DNA of 64,000 nucleotides, taken from NCBI GenBank assembly GCA_020881835.1, contig CP052876.1, positions 2,914,001-2,978,000 of the forward strand. Reading direction: 5' to 3'. Made by a program: the position numbers and the translations under genes. The notes under the pieces were generated by a model that did not search any database, was not told the origin of the DNA, and saw only the letters and a program-made list of their open reading frames with translations. The stretch comes from Kineosporiaceae bacterium SCSIO 59966 (lineage in GTDB: Bacteria > Actinomycetota > Actinomycetes > Actinomycetales > SCSIO-59966). Shown piece after piece: positions 16,025 through 25,117 of the stretch. Within the stretch, counting starts at the first letter, position 1, and every line of letters starts with the position of its first letter.

Positions 16025-16909
16025 TCAGCCGCGGCGGCCGCGCCCGTCCCGGTCGGAGTGGCCGCGGTCGGAGCGCTCGCGGTGCACCGACCAGGACCGG
16101 CCCCGGGTCTCGTGCTTGCCCGCGGACGCGCGGTGGGGGGCGGGCTGCTTCCATGCGCCGGAACCCTTGGCGTCCCAGCGCTTGTCGTCGTCGCGCCGGT
16201 CGTGCCAGCGCCTGCCGTCCCCGGGCCTGCCGCTCCCGCGCTTGCCGTCATCGGCGTCGGAGCCGGTGGCGGCGGTGGCGAGCCGCAGCTCGCCGGAGGG
16301 CGCCGGCGTCGACGTCCGCTCCTCACCGCTGGAGCCTCGCCCGCGGCGGTCGTCGTCCCGGCCCCGGTCCCGACTCCGGTCATCCCTACCCGCGGCTCGT
16401 TCGGCCGCTGCCGGCTCGGCGGCAGGGGGCTCAGCCGCTGCCGGCTCGGCGGCAGGGGGGTCAGCCGCTGCCGGCTCGGCGGCAGGGGGCGGGACGACCC
16501 GGGTGAGCAGCGCCGGCACGGCCCGCGCCACGGGTGGGGCCGCGGTGGGGTCGACCGCCTCGGGCGTCGCGGCGGCAGGGGCGGCCACGACCGGTGCGCT
16601 CGCCGACGCCGGTACCGAGGTGGCAGCCGGCACGGGGGCGGGGGCCGGCGCGAGGGCGGCGGGCGCCTCGGCCGGTGTGCGCCCGGCGGGGACGTCGTCG
16701 CGGTCGGGCGGCTCGAAGAGCAGGACGTCGCCGGGTGCGGCCAGCGCCTGGCTCCCGGTCCCGCCCGGCAGGTCCCCGCCGCCGACGGCCACGGCGCCCA
16801 GGAGGCCGAGCGCCACGACGCACCCCGAGGCGACAGCGGCGGCCAGCGTGGTCGGCAGGGCAGCGGAGCGCGTGGTGGCCGGGCGGGACGTCCTGGTCTC
16901 GTCGTCCAC
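16025..16909 (-). CDS. single-pass membrane protein with Ala/Pro-rich and Arg/Asp-rich extracytoplasmic region
   Basis: I do not recognise this 294-residue protein. A short cytoplasmic N-terminus is followed by one hydrophobic helix (about residues 18-43). After it comes an Ala/Pro-rich stalk (residues about 60-175), including a tandem PPAAEPAAAE unit encoded by a 30-base DNA repeat. The C-terminus is rich in Arg, Asp, Gly and His (GRDDRSRDRGRDDDRRGRG type) and should be disordered. The layout suggests a wall-spanning anchor. GTG at 16909 is chosen because GGGAGG sits just upstream; the longer frame would lack a signal. No enzymatic motif is visible. Confidence 0.6.
   Translation of the reverse strand: MDDETRTSRPATTRSAALPTTLAAAVASGCVVALGLLGAVAVGGGDLPGGTGSQALAAPGDVLLFEPPDRDDVPAGRTPAEAPAALAPAPAPVPAATSVPASASAPVVAAPAAATPEAVDPTAAPPVARAVPALLTRVVPPPAAEPAAADPPAAEPAAAEPPAAEPAAAERAAGRDDRSRDRGRDDDRRGRGSSGEERTSTPAPSGELRLATAATGSDADDGKRGSGRPGDGRRWHDRRDDDKRWDAKGSGAWKQPAPHRASAGKHETRGRSWSVHRERSDRGHSDRDGRGRRG
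16401..16490 (-). repeat. 30-bp tandem repeat inside the Ala/Pro stalk
   Basis: Three near-identical 30-base units (16401, 16431, 16461) encode ten-residue PAAEPAAA-type repeats. Copy number may vary between strains through slippage or recombination. Confidence 0.75.
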
Positions 16910-17109
16910 GATGACCTCCCCCTTGGCGCGCCGGAGTCCACTCGGATCCGTGTGCGTGGACCCGCTCCCCCTGCTCCTCGGCCGCTCACGGGCCGGACTT
17001 GAGCCCCACGTCGGCACCAATCGGGACGAGCCCGGCGGGACGTCGTCCGGCCCGCGGTGCTCGTCAGCGGGCGGGGCTCCTCAGCCGGCGGCGCAGCCTC
17101 GGGTGCGGC

Positions 17110-18189
17110 TCAGCGCTGCCGCCACCGTGCCGCCAGGGCGAGCAGCCGGTTGTTCGCCTCGGTCTCGCCGATCGAGCAGCGGCACCCCTCGCCGTCGAAC
17201 GGTCGGACGGTCAGCCCCTCCTGCTCGCACATCGCGGCGAAGTCGACGGTCTGGTCGCCGAGCGCGAGCCAGACGAAGTTGCCCTGGGCGTCCGGGACGT
17301 CCCAGCCCTGCGCCCGCAGCCCCGCCAGCACCCGGTCCCGCTCCTCGACGAGGGCGTCGACCCGCTCGAGCAGCTCCTTCTCCGCTCGCAGCGAGGCGAC
17401 GGCGGCCTCCTGGGCGACGCCGGGGACCCCGAAGGGCACGGCGGTCTTGCGCAGCGCCTCGGCGACCGGTGGGTGGGCGACCGCGTAGCCGACCCGCAGG
17501 CCGGCCAGGCCGTAGGCCTTGGAGAAGGTCCGCAGGACGGCGACGTTGGGCCGGTCCCGGTAGACCTCCAGCGCGTCGAGGGTCTGCGGGTCCCGGACGA
17601 ACTCGGTGTAGGCCTCGTCGATGACGACGAGGACGTCGTCGGGCACCCGGGCGAGGAACCGCTCGATCTCGTCGGCGTGCACCGCCGGACCGGTCGGGTT
17701 GTTGGGCGAGCAGACGATGACCAGGCGGGTGCGGTCGGTGATCGCGTCCGCCATGGCGTCCAGGTCGTGCCGGGCGTCGACGGTCAGCGGCACCTGCACC
17801 GACGTCGCGCCGGAGATCCCGACGACGATCGGGTACGCCTCGAACGACCGCCACGCGTAGACGACCTCGTCGCCGTCGGTGCAGGTGGCCTGCAGGATCT
17901 GGCCCAGGACGCCGACGCTGCCGGTCCCGGTGGCCAGGTGGTCCACCGGGACGTCGAGGTGCTCGGCCAGGGCGTCGACGAGCCCGGTCGCGAACATGTC
18001 CGGGTACCGGTTCATCGAGCCGAGGGCCTTCTGCGCCACCTCGAGCACCGACGGCAGCGGTGGGTACGGGTTCTCGTTCGAGGAGATCTTGTAGCTCGTC
18101 AGCCCTTCCCGCGGCTGCGGCGGGCGCCCGGGCCGGTAGGCCGGCAGCGCGTCGAGGGCGGAGCGGATGCGGGGTCCCGGTCGGCTCAT
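17110..18189 (-). CDS. hisC: histidinol-phosphate aminotransferase
   Basis: A 359-residue fold-type I PLP aminotransferase that makes histidinol phosphate from imidazole acetol phosphate; actinobacterial members can also serve aromatic amino acids. Landmarks are [13 protein letters not shown] near the N-terminus, [15 protein letters not shown], the PLP lysine in [16 protein letters not shown], and the phosphate-binding Arg near the C-terminus. It is not in a his operon, so it may be a secondary or aromatic transaminase (Pat-like). ATG at 18189 has a TAGGCT -10 box 7 bases upstream; the longer open frame reads back into the divergent transporter. Confidence 0.85.
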   Translation of the reverse strand: MSRPGPRIRSALDALPAYRPGRPPQPREGLTSYKISSNENPYPPLPSVLEVAQKALGSMNRYPDMFATGLVDALAEHLDVPVDHLATGTGSVGVLGQILQATCTDGDEVVYAWRSFEAYPIVVGISGATSVQVPLTVDARHDLDAMADAITDRTRLVIVCSPNNPTGPAVHADEIERFLARVPDDVLVVIDEAYTEFVRDPQTLDALEVYRDRPNVAVLRTFSKAYGLAGLRVGYAVAHPPVAEALRKTAVPFGVPGVAQEAAVASLRAEKELLERVDALVEERDRVLAGLRAQGWDVPDAQGNFVWLALGDQTVDFAAMCEQEGLTVRPFDGEGCRCSIGETEANNRLLALAARWRQR

Positions 18190-18196
18190 ACGCCGG

Positions 18197-18202
18197 AGCC
18201 TA
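18197..18202 (-). promoter_or_regulatory. -10 box (TAGGCT) for hisC, leaderless
   Basis: TAGGCT on the minus strand ends 7 bases before the hisC ATG at 18189, and no Shine-Dalgarno sequence is present. Confidence 0.55.
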
Positions 18203-18355
18203 CGACGGCCCACCGGCGCGGGACGTGCTCCCGGCGGCGGGGGGCGTCGTCCCCGGCGGCGGACGTCGTCCGGCCGACCTGCGCGGTCCGCCGTCCGGGG
18301 GGAGGATGCCCGGCACGGCGGCGACGGTGCCGTCGTCCGGTCACGGGGAGGCGCG

Positions 18356-19768
18356 ATGAGCAGCCAGAGCACCCTGGAGAACAGGACGACGGCGAAGGTC
18401 GTCCTCGTCTCGGTGGTCGCGGCGATCGGGGGGTTCCTGTTCGGCTTCGACACCGCCGTCATCAACGGTGCGGTCGACGCCGTCCAGGCGGACTTCGGCC
18501 TGTCCAGCTTCCTCATCGGCTTCACCGTGTCCGTGGCGCTGCTCGGCTGCGCGGTCGGGGCGTGGTTCGCCGGACCCCTGGCGGACCGGTTCGGCCGGGT
18601 GCGAGTCATGGTCATCGCCTCCGCGCTGTTCACCGCGAGCGCGCTGGGCTCCGGGCTGGCGTTCGGCGTCGGGGACCTCATCGCCTGGCGGTTCGTCGGG
18701 GGCCTGGGCGTCGGTGCCGCCTCGGTCATCGCTCCGGCCTACATCGCGGAGGTGTCCCCGGCGCACGTGCGGGGCCGGCTGGGGTCGCTGCAGCAGCTCG
18801 CCATCGTCACCGGCATCTTCGTCGCCCTGCTGTCCGACGCCTTCCTGGCCAACTCCGCGGGCGGAGCCGCCGAGGAGCTGTGGCTCGGGCTGGAGGCGTG
18901 GCGGTGGATGTTCCTGGCCGAGCTCGTCCCGGCCGTCGCCTACGGTCTGCTCGCCCTCCAGGTGCCCGAGTCCCCCCGGTTCCTCGTCGCGACGGGTGAG
19001 CTGAGGCGTGCGGCGGAAGTGCTTCGCGACGTCCTGGGCGCCCGTAGCGTGGACGCCGTCCAGCAGAAGGTGACGGACATCCGCACCAGCCTGCGTCGCG
19101 AGGACAAGCCGTCCTTCCGGGACCTGCGCGGGCCTCGGCTCGGACTGGCGCCGATCGTCTGGACCGGGATCCTGCTGTCGGTGTTCCAGCAGTTCGTCGG
19201 CATCAACGTGATCTTCTACTACTCGACGTCGCTGTGGCGCTCGGTCGGGTTCGAGGAGTCCGACGCGCTGACCATCACGGTCATCACGAGCGTGACCAAC
19301 GTCGTCGTCACCCTCGTGGCCATCTCCATCGTCGACAAGGTGGGCCGCAAGCCCATGCTCCTCGGCGGATCACTGGGGATGGCGCTCACCCTGGCGACGA
19401 TGGCGGTCGCGTTCTCCCAGGCCACCGGCTCCGGGGACGACGTGTCGCTGCCCGACCCGTGGGGCGTGGTCGCCCTCGTCGCCGCCAACCTCTACGTCGT
19501 CGCCTTCGGCACGACGTGGGGCCCCGTCGTCTGGGTGCTGCTCGGTGAGATGTTCCCCAACCGGATCCGGGCCGCCGCGCTCGCCGTCGCCGCCGCCGCG
19601 CAGTGGCTGGCGAACTTCACCGTCAGCACGACGTTCCCCGCCCTTGCCGACATCGGGCTGACGTTCGCCTACGGCTTGTACGCGGTGATGGCCGCGGTCT
19701 CGTTCGTGTTCGTCACCAGAGCAGTTCGTGAGACGAAGGGGATGGAGCTCGAGGACATGCCAGGCTAG
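18356..19768 (+). CDS. sugar-proton symporter, MFS sugar porter family
   Basis: A 470-residue 12-helix transporter of the major facilitator sugar porter family. Signatures are [15 protein letters not shown] in helix 1, the loop [10 protein letters not shown], the family motif in helix 5-6 ([20 protein letters not shown]), [13 protein letters not shown] in helix 7 and the PETKG-like end [13 protein letters not shown]. It should import a hexose, pentose or inositol with protons; the sugar cannot be assigned. ATG at 18356 has GGGGAGG upstream. A small YvlD-like membrane protein gene follows 6 bases after the stop, suggesting cotranscription. Confidence 0.88.
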   Translation: MSSQSTLENRTTAKVVLVSVVAAIGGFLFGFDTAVINGAVDAVQADFGLSSFLIGFTVSVALLGCAVGAWFAGPLADRFGRVRVMVIASALFTASALGSGLAFGVGDLIAWRFVGGLGVGAASVIAPAYIAEVSPAHVRGRLGSLQQLAIVTGIFVALLSDAFLANSAGGAAEELWLGLEAWRWMFLAELVPAVAYGLLALQVPESPRFLVATGELRRAAEVLRDVLGARSVDAVQQKVTDIRTSLRREDKPSFRDLRGPRLGLAPIVWTGILLSVFQQFVGINVIFYYSTSLWRSVGFEESDALTITVITSVTNVVVTLVAISIVDKVGRKPMLLGGSLGMALTLATMAVAFSQATGSGDDVSLPDPWGVVALVAANLYVVAFGTTWGPVVWVLLGEMFPNRIRAAALAVAAAAQWLANFTVSTTFPALADIGLTFAYGLYAVMAAVSFVFVTRAVRETKGMELEDMPG

Positions 19769-19774
19769 GAGCCC

Positions 19775-20161
19775 ATGAGAAACTTTCTGATCAAGGTCGT
19801 CGTCAACGCGCTGGCGATCTGGGTGGCGACCCTCGTCGTCCCCGGCATCAGCGCAACCGGCCGCGGCACCGACCTGGGCAACCAGGTCCTGACGTTCCTC
19901 GTCATCGGGCTGATCTTCGGGCTGGTCAACGCGGTCGTGAAGCCGGTGGTCGCACTGCTGGCGCTGCCGCTCTACGTCCTGACCCTCGGGCTGTTCTCGT
20001 TCATCGTCAACGCGCTCATGCTCGAGCTCACGTCGTGGATCTCCCAGGCGACGCCGCTGACCTTCCACGTCGAGGACTTCTTCTGGAGCGCGGTGCTGGG
20101 GGCGGTCGTCGTCACCTTCGTCAGCATGGTACTCAACCTCATCCTCCCCGACCGCGACTGA
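19775..20161 (+). CDS. YvlD/phage-holin-4 superfamily membrane protein
   Basis: A 128-residue protein with four hydrophobic helices (segments starting FLIKVVVNALAIW, VLTFLVIGLIFGLVNAVVK, LLALPLYVLTLGLFSFIVNALML and the last near residue 100). It fits the family annotated as phage holin family 4 / YvlD. Despite the name these are ordinary chromosomal envelope proteins and there is no phage gene nearby. Function is unknown. GGAG lies just before the ATG. Confidence 0.8.
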   Translation: MRNFLIKVVVNALAIWVATLVVPGISATGRGTDLGNQVLTFLVIGLIFGLVNAVVKPVVALLALPLYVLTLGLFSFIVNALMLELTSWISQATPLTFHVEDFFWSAVLGAVVVTFVSMVLNLILPDRD

Positions 20162-20207
20162 CCCGAGCCGATCCTCGGAGGGCGCCGCTCCTCGGAGGGC
20201 CCGGTGA

Positions 20208-21911
20208 TCAGATGTGGCGGCGGGACTGGACGACGCGGAACCGGCCGCTGACGTAGTGGCCGTCGGTGAGGGTCGCATTAGCAGCCGGGTTCGCCCCGGT
20301 GCCGTGGAAGTCGCTGAACGCCGCCGACTGGTTGACGTACACCGCACCGGTGAGGTTCATCGACAGCGAGGCACCGGCGTCCAGGGCGGCCTGCTCCGCG
20401 GCCTGCAGCACGGACTCCTGAGTCGAGTACACCGATGCGGTCATCGCGCCGTGCTCGCGCGCGGTCTCGACGAACCGCTTGAGCGACTCCTGCGTCGAGT
20501 CGGTGGCGATGAGGAACGCGACCGGCCCGAAGCACTCCGACAGGTAGGCCTCGTCGGAGGCGTCCACGGCGACCAGAGCCGGGGTGCGCACCGTCGCCTC
20601 CGGGAAGTCGGGGTGGGTGACCGCCCGCGACTCCAGCACGGCCCGGCCCAGCGAGCCGGCACCGTCGGCGCGGGCGACCACGTCCCGGTTGGCGGCCGCG
20701 CCCAGCAGCTGGACGGCGCGGGCGTCGTCGCCGGTGAGCCTGCGGACGGCGTCCGCGATCGCCTCCGCGACCTCGTCGAAGGACAGGTGCCCGGTGTCGG
20801 TGTCGATCCCGTCGCGGGGGACGTAGACGTTCTGCGGGGCGGTGCACATCTGCCCGGAGTACAGGGTGAAGGAGAACGCCAGGTTCGCGGTCATCCCGGC
20901 CAGGTCGTCGGTGGAGTCCACGACGACCGTGTTGAGACCGGCCTTCTCGGTGTAGACGACGGCCTGCCGGGCGTTCTCCTCCAGCCAGGCCCCGAAGCGC
21001 GGGCCGCCGGTGTAGTCGACGACGCGCACGCTCGGGTGCAGGGCGAGCGGCTTGGCCAGGCCCTCCCCGTCGGTCTCGGCGGCGAGGACGACGAGGTTCG
21101 GGTCGAAGCCGGCCTCGGCGAGCACCTCCCGGGCGACGGCGACGCTGATCGCCAGCGCCAGCACCGCCCGCGGGTGCGGCTTGACGACGACCGCGTTGCC
21201 GGTGGCCAGGGACGCGAACAGGCCGGGGTAGGAGTTCCACGTCGGGAACGTGTTGCAGCCGATGACGAGCCCGACGCCGCGCGGGACGACGTGGAAGCGC
21301 TTGAGCATCCGCAGCGGCTGGTCCTTGCCCGGCTTCTCCCAGACGACCTCCTCGGGCACCCGCCGCTGCTCGAACAGTGCATAGGCGACGGCCTCGAGGG
21401 CGCGGTCCTGCGCGTGCGGCCCAGCGGCCTGGAACGCCATCACGAACGGCTGGCCGCTGGTGTGCATGACGGCGTGGGCCATCTCGAAGGAGCGCGCGTT
21501 GATCCGGTCGAGGACCTCCACGCAGACCGCTGCGCGGGCCAGGGGGCCGGCGTCGCGCCAGGCTGGGATCCCGGCCGATGCCGCAGCGAGCAGCTCGTCG
21601 AGCTGCGCCTCGCCGTAGTGCGGGTAGGTGATGCCCAGCTCGGGCCCGTACGGGGAGACCTCGTAACCGGCCCACGCGTCGTCCCGCCCGTCGAGCAGGG
21701 GCTGGTCCGCGAGGGCTGCGAACCGCTGACCGAGGTGGGCGCGGTAGGCGCGCTCACCGGCCGGACCGGCCTCCTGCCCGTAGACCCGCGGCGACGGGGA
21801 CTCCGGGTAGCGGGACCAGTACTCCCGGGTTCCGATCGCGGTCAGGGCGCGGTCGAGCACCTCGCGGTGCTTGTCGATCAGGGACTCCACCGAGCTCGTC
21901 ATCGTCGACAC
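20208..21911 (-). CDS. paaN: phenylacetate degradation protein PaaN (aldehyde dehydrogenase family)
   Basis: A 567-residue member of the PaaN group of aldehyde dehydrogenase-like proteins, used in phenylacetyl-CoA degradation. Features are ARSFEMAHAVMHTSGQ, the NAD-binding-like NTFPTWNSYPGLFASLATGN, and the catalytic Cys in SGQMCTAPQNVYVP. No enoyl-CoA hydratase (MaoC) domain is attached, unlike E. coli PaaZ; ring cleavage would need a separate hydratase. GTG at 21911 is preferred because a TACAGT -10 box lies 6 bases upstream; ATG at 21902 is the alternative. A PaaR-like palindrome overlaps the promoter. It is transcribed away from paaH-paaI. Confidence 0.85.
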   Translation of the reverse strand: MSTMTSSVESLIDKHREVLDRALTAIGTREYWSRYPESPSPRVYGQEAGPAGERAYRAHLGQRFAALADQPLLDGRDDAWAGYEVSPYGPELGITYPHYGEAQLDELLAAASAGIPAWRDAGPLARAAVCVEVLDRINARSFEMAHAVMHTSGQPFVMAFQAAGPHAQDRALEAVAYALFEQRRVPEEVVWEKPGKDQPLRMLKRFHVVPRGVGLVIGCNTFPTWNSYPGLFASLATGNAVVVKPHPRAVLALAISVAVAREVLAEAGFDPNLVVLAAETDGEGLAKPLALHPSVRVVDYTGGPRFGAWLEENARQAVVYTEKAGLNTVVVDSTDDLAGMTANLAFSFTLYSGQMCTAPQNVYVPRDGIDTDTGHLSFDEVAEAIADAVRRLTGDDARAVQLLGAAANRDVVARADGAGSLGRAVLESRAVTHPDFPEATVRTPALVAVDASDEAYLSECFGPVAFLIATDSTQESLKRFVETAREHGAMTASVYSTQESVLQAAEQAALDAGASLSMNLTGAVYVNQSAAFSDFHGTGANPAANATLTDGHYVSGRFRVVQSRRHI

Positions 21912-21917
21912 GGAACC

Positions 21918-21923
21918 ACTGTA
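21918..21923 (-). promoter_or_regulatory. -10 box (TACAGT) for paaN, leaderless
   Basis: TACAGT on the minus strand ends 6 bases before the GTG at 21911. The -35 region falls inside the palindrome at 21935-21950. Confidence 0.55.
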
Positions 21924-21934
21924 ACCAAAACCGG

Positions 21935-21950
21935 CCGACCGTTCGGACGG
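21935..21950. promoter_or_regulatory. PaaR/TetR-type operator palindrome upstream of paaN
   Basis: CCGACCGTTCGGACGG follows the pattern CCG-N-CCG-NN-CGG-N-CGG. From memory, corynebacterial PaaR, a TetR-family repressor released by phenylacetyl-CoA, binds sites with the core CCGACCGNNCGG, which this matches exactly. Its position over the -35 region of paaN fits repression. No paaR gene lies in the window. Confidence 0.6.
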
Positions 21951-21962
21951 GACGGACACCAC

Positions 21963-22135
21963 CACAGAATGCTGGATCCGTCCCTCGTTCGTCGGCGTGT
22001 CGCGCCGCCGACCCAGCACTCTGCGGGATGTGCAGACGCTGGGTGGCAGGACTGGGTGGCAGGACTGGGCGACGGGGCTGGTGGCGGGACTGCATGATCA
22101 CGAGGGGGTTGGGGGTGGCGGGACTGCATGATCAC
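21963..22135. repeat. composite repeat element between paaN and paaH
   Basis: Hairpin B (left arm 21963-21975, right arm about 22012-22025 with one mismatch, GGCGTGTCGCGCC inside) is followed by inverted A copies at 22080-22101 and 22113-22135. Between B and A lies the short direct repeat TGGGTGGCAGGAC, a possible decayed A copy. This element sits between divergent genes, so it is not confined to gene ends. Confidence 0.82.
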
Positions 22136-22192
22136 GCAGCGGGGTTCGGGGGATCAGGGGGAGTGAGCCGGCCTGTGCCAGGATCGGCGACC

Positions 22193-23755
22193 GTGACCGA
22201 GTACACGATTCCGGCGGGCGCGGCGGTCGGCGTTCTGGGTGCGGGCACGATGGGGGCCGGCATCGCGGAGGTCGCGGCCCGGGCGGGCCACCCGGTGACC
22301 GTCGTGGACGCCGCAGCGGGGGCGGCGGAGCGGGCCGTCGCGGACGTCGGACGCCGCCTGGCCCGCGACGTCGAGAGGGGCCGGCTGTCCCGGCAGGAGG
22401 CCGACGCCGTCGCCGCCCGGCTCACCCCCGGATCCTCGGTGGAGGACCTGGCGGGCTGCCGGGTCGTCGTCGAGGCGGTGGTGGAGCGGCTGGAGGTCAA
22501 GCGGGACCTTTTCGCCGCACTCGAGCGCCTCGTCGACCCGACCGCCGTCCTGGCGACGAACACCTCCTCGCTGTCGGTGACCGCCCTCGCGGCCGGACTG
22601 GCCCACCCCGAGCGGGTCGTCGGTCTGCACTTCTTCAACCCGGCGCAGCGGATGCGGCTGGTCGAGGTGGTCCGCGGTGACGCCTGCGCGCCGGACGTCG
22701 TCGAGGCCGCCGCCGAGATGGCCCGGGCCTGGGGCAAGACCCCGGTCGTGTGCACGTCCACCCCGGGGTTCATCGTCAACCGGGTGGCCCGCCCCTACTA
22801 CGGCGAGGCGCAGCGGATGGTCGAGGAGGGGGTCGCCGACCCCGCCACCATCGACGCCGTGCTCCGGGAGGCCGGGGGCTTCCCGATGGGGCCGTTCGAG
22901 CTCACCGACCTGGTCGGCCAGGACGTCAACCTCGCCGTCTCCCGGTCGGTGTGGGAGCAGACGTTCGGCGACCCCCGTTACGCCCCGACCGTGTTCCAGC
23001 AGCGGCTCGTCGACGCCGGCCGGCTCGGCCGCAAGACCGGTCACGGCGTGTTCCGGTACGCCGACGACAGGGCGGTGGACGCCGAGCCCGCCACCGCGCC
23101 ACAGCGCAGCGCTCCCGCCGTCCTGGAGCGGGTGGTGCACGGTGAGGACCGTGGCTTCTCGGTGATGGAGCCGTTCCTGGCCCGCGCGGTCGCCGCCGGC
23201 GTCGCCATCGAGGTCGTCGACGAGTCCGACGACGAGATCTCCGTCGACCCCGGCATCCGGCTGCCCGGCGGCGCGATGCTCCTGGAGCAGCAGGGCGAGT
23301 CCGCGACGACCACGTGGGGTGAGGGCGGCGCGGTCGTGCTGCTCGACTGGGCCCACGACCCGGCGACGTGCACCCGGGTGGCGCTCAGCCCCTCCCCCGA
23401 CACCCCGCAGGAGTCCCTGGACGCCGCGATCGGGCTGTGCCAGGCGGCCGGTGCCGCGGTCAGCGTCGTCGGGGACTCCCCCGGCGGTGTCGTCGCGCGT
23501 ACCGTCGCCATGCTCGTCAACGAGGCGGTGGAGCTCGTCGCCCGCGGGGAGGCCAGCGCGGAAGACGTCGACGTGGCGATGCTGCTCGGGACCGGCTACC
23601 CCTCCGGGCCGCTGGAGTGGGGTGACCGTCTCGGTCAGCTGACCGTGGCGACCATCATCGAGCGACTGCACGAGGCGTTCCCGACCGGCCGGTACCGGGC
23701 CGGGCTGGCGCTGACGCGGTCGGTGAGGGCTGGGGTGAACCTACGTGACCTCTGA
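22193..23755 (+). CDS. paaH: 3-hydroxyacyl-CoA dehydrogenase, PaaH type
   Basis: A 520-residue NAD-dependent dehydrogenase, longer than the usual single-unit enzyme because a second C-terminal 3HCDH domain is present. The NAD motif VLGAGTMGAGIAEVA is at residues 13-27. The catalytic region includes HFFNPAQRMRLVEVV with the active-site His, and the first helical domain has TPGFIVNRVARPYYGEA. In phenylacetate breakdown PaaH oxidises 3-hydroxyadipyl-CoA to 3-oxoadipyl-CoA. GTG at 22193 is chosen because the upstream frame is repeat DNA. Its 3' end overlaps paaI by 11 bases. Confidence 0.88.
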   Translation: MTEYTIPAGAAVGVLGAGTMGAGIAEVAARAGHPVTVVDAAAGAAERAVADVGRRLARDVERGRLSRQEADAVAARLTPGSSVEDLAGCRVVVEAVVERLEVKRDLFAALERLVDPTAVLATNTSSLSVTALAAGLAHPERVVGLHFFNPAQRMRLVEVVRGDACAPDVVEAAAEMARAWGKTPVVCTSTPGFIVNRVARPYYGEAQRMVEEGVADPATIDAVLREAGGFPMGPFELTDLVGQDVNLAVSRSVWEQTFGDPRYAPTVFQQRLVDAGRLGRKTGHGVFRYADDRAVDAEPATAPQRSAPAVLERVVHGEDRGFSVMEPFLARAVAAGVAIEVVDESDDEISVDPGIRLPGGAMLLEQQGESATTTWGEGGAVVLLDWAHDPATCTRVALSPSPDTPQESLDAAIGLCQAAGAAVSVVGDSPGGVVARTVAMLVNEAVELVARGEASAEDVDVAMLLGTGYPSGPLEWGDRLGQLTVATIIERLHEAFPTGRYRAGLALTRSVRAGVNLRDL

Positions 23756-24218
23756 GGACCGGGCCGGCTCGACCGGCCCCGACCCGGCGCACCCGGACGA
23801 CGCCGAGCAGACCGCCCGCCGCAGCGCCGAGACGATGTGGGCCGCGGACGACGCCAGCCGGGCGCTGGGGATGGAGCTGCTCGACGTCGGCCCGGGCCGC
23901 GCCGTCCTGCGGATGACGGTGCGGGCCGACATGGTGCAGGGGCACCGCAGCTGCCACGGCGGCGTGCTGTTCGCCCTGTGCGACAGCGCGTTCGCGTTCG
24001 CGTGCAACTCCAGCGGGGTGGTCACCGTCGGGGCCAGCGCCGACATCACCTGGGTGACGCCCGCCTACGAGGGAGACGTGCTGCTCGCCGAGGCCGTCGA
24101 GGAGGTCCGGTTCGGCCGCAACGGGGTCACCCGGGTCCGGGTGACGCGAGAGTCCGACGGGGCGCTCGTGGCCTTGTTCACCGGACGCTCCCGATCCCTC
24201 GGGCGCCCGCTGGTCTGA
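23745..24218 (+). CDS. paaI: hydroxyphenylacetyl-CoA thioesterase PaaI
   Basis: A 157-residue hotdog-fold thioesterase. The core QGHRSCHGGVLFALCDSAFAFACNSSG is the PaaI signature, with the acidic catalytic residue in the ALCDSAF helix. PaaI hydrolyses dead-end phenylacetyl-CoA derivatives and frees CoA. The GTG start lies inside the end of paaH (11-base overlap), so the pair is cotranscribed. The N-terminus has about 25 extra polar residues compared with E. coli PaaI. Confidence 0.88.
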   Translation: MTSEDRAGSTGPDPAHPDDAEQTARRSAETMWAADDASRALGMELLDVGPGRAVLRMTVRADMVQGHRSCHGGVLFALCDSAFAFACNSSGVVTVGASADITWVTPAYEGDVLLAEAVEEVRFGRNGVTRVRVTRESDGALVALFTGRSRSLGRPLV

Positions 24219-24241
24219 TCTGAGCAGGACCGGTCAGTCAC

Positions 24242-25117
24242 GTGCCCGGCACCGGGGACGACGCCGCCGGCTGGGTCGAGGTGGCGGCCGGGGTGCTCGT
24301 ACGCCGGCACGCCGGTCTCGACCTCAACGCCACCGTCGTCCTCGGGGACGACGCCTGCCTCGTCGTCGACACCCGCGCCACCCTGGCCCAGGGCCGCCGG
24401 CTCGCGGACGCCGTCCGCCGGCTCACCGCGGCGCCGTGGACGGTGGCCTGCACCCACGACCACTTCGACCACTGGTACGGCAACGCCGCGTTCGCCGGCC
24501 CCGGCGTCCGGGTGCTCGGTCACGAGGCCGGCCGGTTCGACGATGCCAGCCGGGCCGACGCGGTGGCGTACCTGCGCGACGACGGCGACCCGGTGGCGGC
24601 GGCGCAGGCCGCGAGCACCCCACTGGTCCCCCCGACCGAGCGGGTGGCGGCGCAGACCCGGCTCGAGCTCGGCGGCCGGCACGTGCTGCTCGTGCACCAC
24701 GGCCGGGGCCACACCGACCACGACCTGCTCGTCGAGGTGCCCGACGCCGGCGTGCTCGTCGCCGGTGACCTCGTCGAGGTCGGCGCCGACCCGGCGATGG
24801 ACGACGCGTACCCGCTGGAGTGGCCGGGCACGCTGGCGCGGGCGCTCGCGGGGGCGGCCGGCCGGCCGCCCCGCACGGTCGTGCCGGGGCACGGCGACGT
24901 GGTGGCCGCGGAGGTCGCGGACGACCAGCGCGCGGACCTGCAGCGGCTGGCCGAGCGCGCCGCCGAGCTGGCCGCCAAGCTGGCCGGAGCGGTGACCGTG
25001 CCGGACGACGTCCTGGACCGGGCCGCGGCAGGGCTGCCGTTCGACCCGGCCACCTGCCGGACGGCGCTGCGCCGAGTGCTGGCGGGGACGCCGGGCGCCG
25101 ACCCGGGTCACGGCTGA
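24242..25117 (+). CDS. MBL-fold metallo-hydrolase
   Basis: A 291-residue metallo-beta-lactamase-fold protein. The dinuclear metal motif HxHxDH is seen as CTHDHFDHWYGN; further ligands are His in VHHGRGHTDHDLLVE, Asp in GVLVAGDLVEVG and His in VVPGHGDVV. It could be a thioesterase, glyoxalase II-like enzyme or lactonase; the substrate is not clear. It starts 24 bases after paaI on the same strand, so it may be cotranscribed with the paa genes and process a related thioester. Its last 10 bases overlap the convergent hydrolase gene. Confidence 0.82.
   Translation: MPGTGDDAAGWVEVAAGVLVRRHAGLDLNATVVLGDDACLVVDTRATLAQGRRLADAVRRLTAAPWTVACTHDHFDHWYGNAAFAGPGVRVLGHEAGRFDDASRADAVAYLRDDGDPVAAAQAASTPLVPPTERVAAQTRLELGGRHVLLVHHGRGHTDHDLLVEVPDAGVLVAGDLVEVGADPAMDDAYPLEWPGTLARALAGAAGRPPRTVVPGHGDVVAAEVADDQRADLQRLAERAAELAAKLAGAVTVPDDVLDRAAAGLPFDPATCRTALRRVLAGTPGADPGHG

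Noticed and set aside
19775-20161. Phage remnant, from the name phage holin family
   Set aside because: The protein belongs to the YvlD-like chromosomal family and no other phage genes are nearby.
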